Assembly: GCA_023409615.1 (NCBI GenBank)
Contig: JAEYRF010000126.1
Coordinates: 1-11,154, forward strand
DNA length: 11,154 nt
Origin: Bacillota bacterium
GTDB taxonomy: Bacteria > Bacillota > Clostridia > Acetivibrionales > DTU013
Direction: 5' to 3'
A model generated the notes under the pieces. That model saw only the letters and a list, made by a program, of their open reading frames with translations. It had not been told where the DNA came from and did not search any database. The position numbers and the translations under genes are program-made. Shown piece after piece: positions 5,147 to 11,154 of this stretch (positions are counted from its first letter, which is position 1; every line of letters begins with the position of its first letter).

Positions 5147-5292
5147 CAAACGAGCGCGTGTTCAAGATGGCGTTTTCGAACGTCTACCCGCTACTGGTCC
5201 AAAAGGCGGAACGCAAAGGGCACACCAAATCTGAGGTTGATACTGTTTCTCTATTGACTCTGTCGTTGGGGAAGCATTTATACTTAACGTAA
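5143..5292 (+). pseudogene. Truncated DUF2200 family protein
   Basis: A 49-codon frame starts at GTG 5143 inside the stop of the DUF1801 gene and ends at TAA 5290-5292. The first 33 or so residues (NERVFKMAFSNVYPLLVQ, then KAERKGHTKSEVDTV) look like the start of DUF2200 proteins, which are usually near 115-120 residues. After EVDTV the frame continues as SLLTLSLGKHLYLT, which is not family-like and is in fact the merR promoter region read as codons. The family's next conserved stretch (ICWLTGY-like, from memory) is absent. So about two thirds of the gene has been lost by a deletion or insertion ending near 5245-5253. A short product may still be translated, but its function is doubtful. Confidence 0.7.
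5254..5284 (+). promoter_or_regulatory. MerR-type promoter with 19-bp spacer
   Basis: TTGACT (5254-5259) and TATACT (5279-5284) are near-consensus hexamers separated by 19 bp. This over-long spacer is the signature of promoters that MerR-family activators untwist. The flanks TTGACTCT and TTTATACT resemble common BmrR/TipA-type promoters, though the usual spacer dyad is not clear here. Initiation near 5291 would give a leader of about 25 nt for the merR gene, implying autoregulation. Confidence 0.65.
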
Positions 5293-5315
5293 ATAAGCGA
5301 TAAAGGAGACTTACC

Positions 5316-6269
5316 ATGAACGAATTAATAAAAATCAGAGATATTTCATCAAAGTATGATATATCCGCTCGCTCGTTACGTTATTATGAGGATATGGGGT
5401 TGATAACCAGTATCAGAAGCAACGAATACGCGTACAGGCTGTATGATGAGATTGCTGTTAAAAGATTGGAGCAGATCTTAATTTTGCGCAAGCTTAACAT
5501 CAGTATCAAGGATATACAGCGTATATTCAACACTTCGGGTTCCGAAGCTGTATTGGAGGTACTGGGTAAAAAAGTAGAGGATATTGACGGTGAAGTTGCC
5601 CTTTTACATGAATTAAAAGAGATTGTTTTAGAGTTTATCCGCCAGATAGAGCGGGCTGATTTTAGCAACGATTCTGATGTAAAGATGCTCTATGAAAAAG
5701 CTAACGAAATTGAAGGCCAGCTTGTTAATGTACCTTATAATGGCAACCCATCCAATGAGAATCGTTTATTAGAGGTTACTGAAAAGATGAAAAAAGCTCC
5801 TGAGGTCAGAATTATTCAAATTAACCCATTCAGGGCGTTTTCGTCAGGGCTGGATACTATGGACAATGTTATGGGCACCTTTCAGCAATGGCAGGAGGAA
5901 CACAACCATTTAGTTAAAAAACTAATATATGGTGCACCTGATTTTCTATGGTTCGAGGAAGATATGAGGGCAGTTTGGATTTGGGCAGTTGAAGACTGGG
6001 TAACAGAAGCAGATGTAGAGCCATATGAAATCATAGAATTCAAAGGTGGGCTGTATGCGGCTGCCATGTCTGTGGACGGAGATGACGATATAAATGGCAG
6101 AGTGTATGAAGGCATTAAAAAATGGCTGGAAACCAGCGGATTCGAGCTTGATGAACGACCTGGCCACCGGACACTCTGCCATATGGTAAATCCAACCGAC
6201 GAGATCAAGACTGCACTTGGATACCATCAGCTTGACATTTATGTACCAATAAAGGTGTGCAGCAAATAG
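5316..6269 (+). CDS. MerR-family regulator with GyrI-like effector-binding domain
   Basis: A 317-residue regulator. Residues 1-75 are the MerR DNA-binding domain: IRDISSKYDISARSLRYYEDMGLI is the family's helix-turn-helix, and YRLYDEIAVKRLEQILILRKLNISIKDI is the second half. A coiled-coil dimerisation helix follows (about 78-115). After a linker, residues from about 155 to the end form a GyrI-like (SOUL/AraC effector-binding) domain, ending in the typical strand DIYVPIK. Such proteins sense hydrophobic or cationic small molecules and activate efflux or modification genes. AAGGAG (5303-5308) is 7 nt before the ATG. It sits behind a 19-bp-spacer promoter, so autoregulation is likely. There are no metal-binding cysteines of the mercury MerR type, so it is not the mer regulator. 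No intact target gene follows; only broken frames do. Confidence 0.9.
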   Translation: MNELIKIRDISSKYDISARSLRYYEDMGLITSIRSNEYAYRLYDEIAVKRLEQILILRKLNISIKDIQRIFNTSGSEAVLEVLGKKVEDIDGEVALLHELKEIVLEFIRQIERADFSNDSDVKMLYEKANEIEGQLVNVPYNGNPSNENRLLEVTEKMKKAPEVRIIQINPFRAFSSGLDTMDNVMGTFQQWQEEHNHLVKKLIYGAPDFLWFEEDMRAVWIWAVEDWVTEADVEPYEIIEFKGGLYAAAMSVDGDDDINGRVYEGIKKWLETSGFELDERPGHRTLCHMVNPTDEIKTALGYHQLDIYVPIKVCSK

Positions 6270-6283
6270 AATAATTCTATTTG
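6263..6283. repeat. 21-bp perfect palindrome across the merR stop codon
   Basis: The arms CAAATAGAAT (6263-6272) and ATTCTATTTG (6274-6283) are perfectly complementary around a single A. The merR stop codon TAG (6267-6269) is inside the left arm. As RNA it would fold into an 8-bp AT-rich stem with a 5-nt loop and no T-run behind it. The position just before an AAGGGG ribosome-binding-site-like string suggests an operator or a translational hairpin rather than a terminator. Confidence 0.7.
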
Positions 6284-6296
6284 AAGGGGTAACAAA

Positions 6297-6423
6297 ATGC
6301 CGACATGGAATTATGTCACAGCTAGACTTTGAGGATGAGTTGCTGATAAAGGAGTTATGTCTTTCGATTATGGAAAAACAGGGCTGGCCTGGTTATACCT
6401 TTTCAATATTCTCATTGCCCTAA
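6297..6423 (+). pseudogene. Broken unrecognised gene downstream of merR
   Basis: AAGGGG lies 7 nt before ATG 6297, which opens an 11-codon frame (MPTWNYVTARL, stop at 6330-6332). In another frame, ATG 6313 opens 36 codons (MSQLDFEDELL, KELCLSIMEKQGWPGY) ending at 6421-6423. The ribosome-binding site, close fit behind merR and immediate frame break suggest the start of a former MerR-regulated gene. I do not recognise the family. Chance open frames are the alternative. The sequence ends abruptly where the - strand pseudogene begins. Confidence 0.3.
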
Positions 6424-6714
6424 GGGTAATCCATTATTTCCAATGCATCCGTCTGATACATTAAAGGAAATCCGAATTTGAGCCAGCCCGGTTTCGATTT
6501 CCTGTTCAGATCATGGCTGCGTTTGTAAATATGATCTTTGCTTTTGAAGTATGTCGGGTACGATGCCTGTTTGCATGAGTTCTCGTTTGGCAGCCCGGAC
6601 TTCATTGTCATCATCCGGCCTGCCCAAGATATTCTTTAATGTAAAATAGCGCACGGAAGGGTTATTTTCTTCCAACAGCCAGTTCGTTGGGTCTGCTTTA
6701 AGGTTTGTGCTCAT
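6420..6714 (-). pseudogene. Collapsed gene for a prenyltransferase/squalene-cyclase-fold-like protein
   Basis: Two overlapping frames carry the two ends of one protein. From ATG 6714 the frame reads NLKADPTNWLLEENNPSVRYFTLKNILGRPDDD and ends at 6511. A second frame then carries SKPGWLKFGFPLMYQTDALEIM and ends at 6420. Both pieces resemble conserved segments of a family of roughly 300-residue proteins with WLLEExNPSVRYFTL near the N-terminus and a KFGFPLMYQTD motif further on; their function is poorly known and names vary between databases. The middle is deleted, the frame is shifted near 6540 and the C-terminus is missing. The ATG overlaps the XRE gene stop by one base, so the two were translationally coupled. 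Family recall is from memory. Confidence 0.6.
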
Positions 6715-7220
6715 TATTTTCTCCCTAACATTCTCACTTTGAATTCACGAATTTTTAGCATTGCACCGGTGATGTAAAGGATTCCAAGAATCATTGCAGC
6801 CAATGTCATGCCGCTGGTACCCCCCTCGAGAAATCCAACCCAGAATGTGGAAGGCAAATCAAAGAATCGGATTCCCTGATTAATAATAATCGAGATAATT
6901 CCAAGAACAAAATAAGCAAGTGTTACCTTTGCCATCTTCTTCTTTTCCCCATTGCTGTACTCGGCAACCTTCATTACCGTTTCCTTAATTTCTTCATTCA
7001 TTTTTCCGCTTTTCCTTTCTCCATCTAATATTTCACGGAGATCAATTTGATAAAAATCTGACATTTCGATCAGGATATCCAGATCCGGCATGTTGTTTCC
7101 TGTTTCCCAACGGGATACTGTTCTTCTGGAGACATTAAACTCCTCTGCCAGCTGCTCCTGTGTAAGATCTTTTTCTTTTCGAAGTTCTTTTAAGAAACTT
7201 CCAACTTTGTTTTGATCCAT
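6714..7220 (-). CDS. XRE-family transcriptional regulator with membrane-anchored C-terminus
   Basis: A 168-residue protein. Residues 6-65 are a Cro/CI-type helix-turn-helix domain (FLKELRKEKDLTQEQLAEEF, then VSRRTVSRWETGNNMPDLDIL). A polar linker with KKK precedes two membrane segments (about 99-120 and 136-157). DNA-binding proteins with this layout are common in Firmicutes and often regulate themselves and a small neighbouring gene, sometimes responding to the cell envelope. AAGGAGG (7230-7236 on the - strand) lies 9 nt before the ATG. A 7-bp inverted repeat lies directly upstream of it. The stop TAA shares its A with the ATG of the downstream pseudogene, so the natural partner gene has been lost. 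Its current target is unknown. Confidence 0.88.
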   Translation of the reverse strand: MDQNKVGSFLKELRKEKDLTQEQLAEEFNVSRRTVSRWETGNNMPDLDILIEMSDFYQIDLREILDGERKSGKMNEEIKETVMKVAEYSNGEKKKMAKVTLAYFVLGIISIIINQGIRFFDLPSTFWVGFLEGGTSGMTLAAMILGILYITGAMLKIREFKVRMLGRK

Positions 7221-7236
7221 AGCTCATGACCTCCTT

Positions 7237-7253
7237 GCTAATCCGAGATTAGC
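7237..7253. promoter_or_regulatory. Putative XRE autoregulatory operator
   Basis: GCTAATC (7237-7243) and GATTAGC (7247-7253) form a perfect 7-bp inverted repeat around CGA. It touches the ribosome-binding site of the XRE gene. XRE repressors bind such dyads in their own promoters. No convincing -35/-10 pair was found nearby, so it could also act as an RNA hairpin limiting translation. Confidence 0.5.
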
Positions 7254-7336
7254 GGAAAATGACTGCAAAAAACAGGACACAAAGCGAGCAATGCGGCTGT
7301 TTTATCAAATGAGACACGGTGCGACCCAACGATTTT

Positions 7337-7353
7337 TGTGCTCCAGGAGCACA
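7337..7353 (-). terminator. Hairpin downstream of the rhamnosidase gene
   Basis: TGTGCTC and GAGCACA form a 7-bp perfect stem around a 3-nt loop, 38 nt beyond the rhamnosidase stop codon. On the - strand it is followed by AAAAA rather than Ts, so it is not a standard intrinsic terminator. It is the only hairpin found in the 170 bases between the rhamnosidase and the XRE gene. Confidence 0.3.
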
Positions 7354-7390
7354 GCAATACTCGATGATATTTAGGAAATATGTGAATCCA

Positions 7391-9940
7391 TTATCTCATA
7401 TTGCAGCTGAATTTGTACACACCACTGTCCAATTCATGCTTCTTCCCGTCAGGCATAATAAGTGTGCAAGTGGTGGAAACAGGAACTTTCACATGAATGG
7501 TGAAGATGCTGCCCGAAATATTCCAATCAGAAACAACCAGGCCATATGGTGTACACACGCTGCCTTTGGCAGAAGTGACACCTCCCCCGGGCATCGGCGC
7601 AATTCGGAAGGTCTTATAACCACCGCTCGTCGCTTCAATTCCGGCAATACGCCTGTAGAGCCAATCGCCCACAGCACCGTTAGCATAGTGGTTGAAAGAA
7701 ACCATACCACCTCCGGAATCTTCATCCGCTTTATTTCCTGTGAGCTCGCTGATATTCACTGTCCCGTCGGGACGCAGTGCATCCCAGCGTTCCCATATAG
7801 TTGTGCCGCCAGCCTTCACTTCATACAGCCAAGAGGGACAGGTGTCCTGCATCAACAGATCATAAGCAGCATTCAGGTATCCGTTATCAGACAGCGCGAA
7901 CAGCAGGTAAGGCGTACCGGTAAAACCAGTTGCAAGATGATTGTCCGCCTTTTGAACCAGCCGTAAGAGATTCTCTGCCATCGCCTTCTTTTCATCGCCC
8001 TCCGTCATATTGAAGTATAACGGCAGCACATAAGCCGTTTGAAATTCCTTCTTTAACTTACCTGTTCCGTCGGTAAATACCTTTCGATAAGCACTAACAA
8101 TTTTCTCACGAAGTTGACGGTAATACTTCGAATCTGTTTCTTCTCCAAGCAGTTCGGCGATCTTCGCGGCAATTGTACATGAGTTGGCAAAGTAAGCAGT
8201 TGCTATCCATTTACCCTTCTGTATCCACTGCTTAGCAGTTTCATCTGGTGCGCACCAGTCGCCGAAGTGGAATGGAAAGCGCCAGATATACCGGCGGATT
8301 GGTGAAAGTACCAAAAATCCCGACCACCACTTGGCTGCTTTTAGAAATTTCTTAATTGCAGGATACTGCTGCTCCAGCAGGTGTTTATTGCCTCGTGAAA
8401 GATACTCTGCCCATGGTACCAATACACAGCTGTCTCCCCAGCAGGAGGTGGCGAGCGAAGGCCATGAATCGCCGCAACGCGGGATCACCATGGGCAAGCC
8501 CCCGCCGCGACCTTGCTCCGCTCGCATATCATTTAGCCATTTATCAACAAATCGGCTGATATCAAAGTTATAGCAGGCAGTTCGTGCAAACACAGCGAAG
8601 TCGCCAGTCCAGCCCTGGCGTTCATCCCGTTGCGGGCAATCGGTTGGGATGTCCACAAAATTTGACTTGCCGCTCCAGCGAATATTACTCTGCAGTTTGT
8701 TAACTATCTCATTGGAGCATTCAAAATCGCCGGTTTCCTCGAAGTCCGAGTGCAGCACCAACGCAGTAAGTTTCAGATCCTCTGGCTTGATCACACTCAC
8801 ACCCACGTACCTAAAGCCCATATAGGTCAACTTCGGCGAATACGTTTGCTCACCATCCCGGCATATGTAGGTTGCAGTTGCTTTGGCGGTACGCAGCGAC
8901 TTGACGAAGAGCTCACCATTAACCAGTACCTCGGCATGACGGAAAGTGATTTTTTGCCCATACTGGCCGGAAATTACCGCAGATACTACACCTGCGAAAT
9001 TCTGTCCAAAATCATAGATGAGCTCACCGCTGGGCGATAAGGTACATGATATGGGGATTTTCACTTCTTGTATGCGAACAGGGCAGCCGTACTGTGCAAT
9101 TAATGCAGGATTTTTACGAGGATGGGTAATATCGGCTTTTCTCCAGCATATTTGGTCTGCATTCACAGTTGCATCGTAGGTTTCTCCATCATACCATTCT
9201 GCCATACGATACGGTCCGTCTTCAGTGACTTCCCATGACGAATCGGAGCCAAGAATTTCGACTCTGCCATCCTCATATTCCACATACAGCTCGCAAATAA
9301 AAGCTTGTCTGTCTGCACTTATTTTATTTTTACGCTTATAGTTAAAGGCCCCTGCTGCCCAGCCCCCCGCAACGACCGCGGTCAGGATATTGTTAGCATT
9401 AAGCTGTGTTATGACCTCATAGCTTTGGTACTGAATATGGTGCTCATACGAGGTAAAACCGGGTGCAAAGTAATCCTTGCCAACTTTTTCACCATTGAGA
9501 ATGAGTTCATAAACACCCAGCGCACTTGCGTTTATCCATGCACGACGAACAGGTTTAGTTATTGAGAAAATCTTACGGAAGGACATTGGTACAGGTGATA
9601 ACTTATCCGGAAAGTCATATCCGGCATCCGTGATCCATTGAGCTTGCCAAGGCGTATCCAGTCTGCCCGTCGAAAAAGACGCAGAGCCTTGAGTAACTTC
9701 GCCACTTGTTCCGTAAGCTGTTATATGGACGGTATAAGTCGTGAAGGGGCGAAGCTCGCCTCCGTACAGGTTGTTGATCTGATCAGTGGTTAGTATTCTC
9801 CATTCTCCTGAGGTGATCAGAGCATTCTTCAGAGATTCTCCCGGCAAATCCGATTCCAGTGCAAAGGAGATATTTGGTGCGCTGTCGGTTATGCACCAGT
9901 CTTTTAGATTATTGATCTTGATCCATGCTATTTTCAGCAT
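7391..9940 (-). CDS. Alpha-L-rhamnosidase, glycoside hydrolase family 78
   Basis: An 849-residue enzyme that removes terminal alpha-L-rhamnose from glycosides by inversion. The first 100 residues are a fibronectin/Ig-like domain (ending FSTGRLDTPWQAQWI). Beta-sandwich domains follow with INASALGVYELILNGEKVG and VAGGWAAGAFNYKRK. The (alpha/alpha)6 catalytic barrel carries TDCPQRDERQGWTGD; Glu440 in DER is the expected general acid, with Asp434 and Asp447 around the rhamnose pocket. Glu717 in TTIWERWDALRPDGT is the expected base. The C-terminal sandwich ends with a GGGVTSAKGSVCTPYG region typical of the family. There is no signal peptide, so it acts in the cytoplasm on imported substrate. GAGGAGA is 8 nt before the ATG, and the GPH symporter gene ends only 25 nt upstream, so they are one operon. 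No rhamnose catabolic genes or AraC regulator are in the window. Confidence 0.95.
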   Translation of the reverse strand: MLKIAWIKINNLKDWCITDSAPNISFALESDLPGESLKNALITSGEWRILTTDQINNLYGGELRPFTTYTVHITAYGTSGEVTQGSASFSTGRLDTPWQAQWITDAGYDFPDKLSPVPMSFRKIFSITKPVRRAWINASALGVYELILNGEKVGKDYFAPGFTSYEHHIQYQSYEVITQLNANNILTAVVAGGWAAGAFNYKRKNKISADRQAFICELYVEYEDGRVEILGSDSSWEVTEDGPYRMAEWYDGETYDATVNADQICWRKADITHPRKNPALIAQYGCPVRIQEVKIPISCTLSPSGELIYDFGQNFAGVVSAVISGQYGQKITFRHAEVLVNGELFVKSLRTAKATATYICRDGEQTYSPKLTYMGFRYVGVSVIKPEDLKLTALVLHSDFEETGDFECSNEIVNKLQSNIRWSGKSNFVDIPTDCPQRDERQGWTGDFAVFARTACYNFDISRFVDKWLNDMRAEQGRGGGLPMVIPRCGDSWPSLATSCWGDSCVLVPWAEYLSRGNKHLLEQQYPAIKKFLKAAKWWSGFLVLSPIRRYIWRFPFHFGDWCAPDETAKQWIQKGKWIATAYFANSCTIAAKIAELLGEETDSKYYRQLREKIVSAYRKVFTDGTGKLKKEFQTAYVLPLYFNMTEGDEKKAMAENLLRLVQKADNHLATGFTGTPYLLFALSDNGYLNAAYDLLMQDTCPSWLYEVKAGGTTIWERWDALRPDGTVNISELTGNKADEDSGGGMVSFNHYANGAVGDWLYRRIAGIEATSGGYKTFRIAPMPGGGVTSAKGSVCTPYGLVVSDWNISGSIFTIHVKVPVSTTCTLIMPDGKKHELDSGVYKFSCNMR

Positions 9941-9965
9941 CGAAATTTTCTCCTCTCAACACGAT

Positions 9966-11154
9966 TTATTCAGACGTTCCAACCTTCAGTTCCTCCGCTT
10001 CGCGACGCGCTTTTATTTCCATTTGCTTTTTATTAATATCTTTTTCCACGTTGAGGAATATCAGCAGAGCAATCAGTATCCCGCTCGTTATTGTCTCCAG
10101 TCCAACAAATGCGAACGTGATTGTGCCTTGTACAGCCTGTGACTGTACAGCAACAAGTTGGCCGGCATCATTATAATAAGGTGCGACGTATCCGGCTGAG
10201 GACAGCATGCCATTGAAGATACCGGTGCAGATGCCTACCATAGCTACGGCGATGGTATTGTAGACCGACATGGCGATTCCGTCGCAACGGAGTTTAACCT
10301 TCCATTCGATATGGTCCAGAGTATCGGCAAATAGTGCCATAAAAACATATGCACAGGGAAGCCCGCCAATGTTCTTGACAAACTGACCGGCCAGAACTAC
10401 TGCAAGATTGGTGGGGAACATCCAACAGATCACGCTGCCTATACCATATAGAATGAACCCTGCTAGCGTTACGTTACGCTTGCCGAATTTTTTTGCCAGT
10501 GGCCATACCGCGAATATCCCGATGCCCATTGGTATCCCGCCGATCATAGAAACTAACGTCTGTGTAATTCCGTCATTATAAGTCCCCAGTACATAGTTGC
10601 AATAATAAACCAGCCCTAGATTTTTGATGCTCATTCCAAGGGTATAAATTAAAAAGTAGCTATAAATAATCAACATGTAGCGATCGGTGAATATCGCTTT
10701 GAGTTGTGTGCTATACTTGATCTTCTCTCCAGAATCTATGGCGGTCTCTTCCGTGACCCGCTCCTTGGTAAAGAAGTATTCGAGCAGAGTCAGCGGCAGT
10801 GCTACGATCGCGAGGATACCCATAACAGTGATCCACAAACTTTTGTCTATTCCGATCATCGGCATAATGACCATTGGAAATATGAGAGCTACGAGAATGC
10901 CACTCATCATTATCGTGGCTATCTGGTTAAACACGGAAAGCTTACCACGCTGGGTTATGTCCCGGGTGGAGAGAGGCACCATCAGGTTATGGCTCATGTT
11001 GAAGATGGTAAATGCGAAGGAGTAAAACAGGTTATAAGATAGTATTACCCAAATTACTTTAACTGTCTCATTACTTTCCGGTACAATAAAAAGCAGCAGC
11101 CCTGTAATCGTCAACATCGGAGCGGATAACAGTATCCAAGGACGGGCCTTGCCT
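9966..11154 (-). CDS. GPH-family (MelB/XynP-like) glycoside:cation symporter, 5' end outside window
   Basis: The frame is open to the window edge, so the gene starts beyond 11154; ATG 11117 is internal. About 395 C-terminal residues are visible of a usual 450-500. The edge reads GKARPWILLSAPML, the conserved loop of glycoside-pentoside-hexuronide symporters (the G-K-x-R-P-W motif after the first helices). Further family marks are NLMVPLSTRDITQRGKLSVF, GFILYGIGS and FADTLDHIEWK with KLRCDGIAMSVYN. At least nine hydrophobic segments are visible. It would import a rhamnose-containing oligosaccharide or glycoside with a cation for the GH78 enzyme encoded 25 nt downstream. The charged C-terminal tail (EKDINKKQMEIKARREAEEL) is cytoplasmic. 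The exact sugar is inferred from the neighbour. Confidence 0.92.
   Translation of the reverse strand, partial: GKARPWILLSAPMLTITGLLLFIVPESNETVKVIWVILSYNLFYSFAFTIFNMSHNLMVPLSTRDITQRGKLSVFNQIATIMMSGILVALIFPMVIMPMIGIDKSLWITVMGILAIVALPLTLLEYFFTKERVTEETAIDSGEKIKYSTQLKAIFTDRYMLIIYSYFLIYTLGMSIKNLGLVYYCNYVLGTYNDGITQTLVSMIGGIPMGIGIFAVWPLAKKFGKRNVTLAGFILYGIGSVICWMFPTNLAVVLAGQFVKNIGGLPCAYVFMALFADTLDHIEWKVKLRCDGIAMSVYNTIAVAMVGICTGIFNGMLSSAGYVAPYYNDAGQLVAVQSQAVQGTITFAFVGLETITSGILIALLIFLNVEKDINKKQMEIKARREAEELKVGTSE

Noticed and set aside
5316..6269. MerR protein as a mercury-resistance regulator
   Set aside because: The conserved mercury-binding cysteines are absent, the C-terminal half is a GyrI-like domain, and no merA, merT or merP is nearby.
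7337..7353. Hairpin as a definite rho-independent terminator
   Set aside because: No T-run follows on the - strand; listed only as a low-confidence candidate.
7319..7966. 215-codon + strand frame opposite the rhamnosidase 3' end
   Set aside because: It is antisense to the conserved C-terminal part of GH78 and resembles no family I know.
9786..10176. Open frames on the + strand over the symporter/rhamnosidase junction
   Set aside because: They are antisense shadows of the two well-recognised - strand genes, with no ribosome-binding sites or family resemblance.

Overview
The window looks like DNA from an anaerobic Clostridia-type Firmicute. Shine-Dalgarno sequences are strong (AAGGAG/AGGAGG), GTG and TTG starts occur, and the gene families (CoA-disulfide-reductase-rhodanese fusion, MerR/GyrI-like regulator, XRE regulator with membrane tail, GPH symporter plus cytoplasmic GH78) fit that group. 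The species cannot be fixed from the sequence. The main find is a complete hgcA-hgcB pair, the two genes known to be required for microbial mercury methylation, behind an ArsR-family regulator.

Left part (1-2515, + strand): the last 13 codons of an unknown gene, a strong hairpin, about 410 bases without a gene that hold three tandem 14-base repeats and two inverted repeats, then a one-base-overlapping pair: a single-domain rhodanese and a 564-residue flavoprotein of the CoA-disulfide reductase / persulfide reductase type with its own C-terminal rhodanese. Together they form a sulfane-sulfur (persulfide/polysulfide) module.

Centre (2516-4549, + strand): a decayed FtsX-type permease fragment runs into a consensus promoter (TTGACA, 17 bp, TATAAT). 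A palindrome sits at the expected transcription start. This promoter should drive arsR-hgcA-hgcB: arsR and hgcA overlap by 8 nt and hgcB follows after 11 nt. HgcA has the cap-helix motif NVWCAAGK and five membrane segments. HgcB has two 4Fe-4S motifs and a terminal Cys-Cys. All three proteins carry extra cysteine clusters at their ends.

Middle right (4550-7220): a patchwork of small genes and wreckage. It holds an intact DUF1801 protein with a zinc-ribbon-like N-terminus, a truncated DUF2200 protein whose tail has become a MerR-type promoter (19-bp spacer), a MerR/GyrI-like regulator, a 21-bp perfect palindrome over the merR stop codon, unrecognised broken reading frames, and, on the - strand, an XRE regulator coupled to a collapsed pseudogene. 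Several gene breaks close together suggest repeated insertion and deletion around the hgc locus.

Right part (7391-11154, - strand): a GPH-family symporter (5' end outside the window) followed after 25 nt by a GH78 alpha-L-rhamnosidase without signal peptide. This pair would import rhamnose-containing glycosides and cleave them inside the cell. It is a plant-polysaccharide trait with no evident link to the mercury genes.
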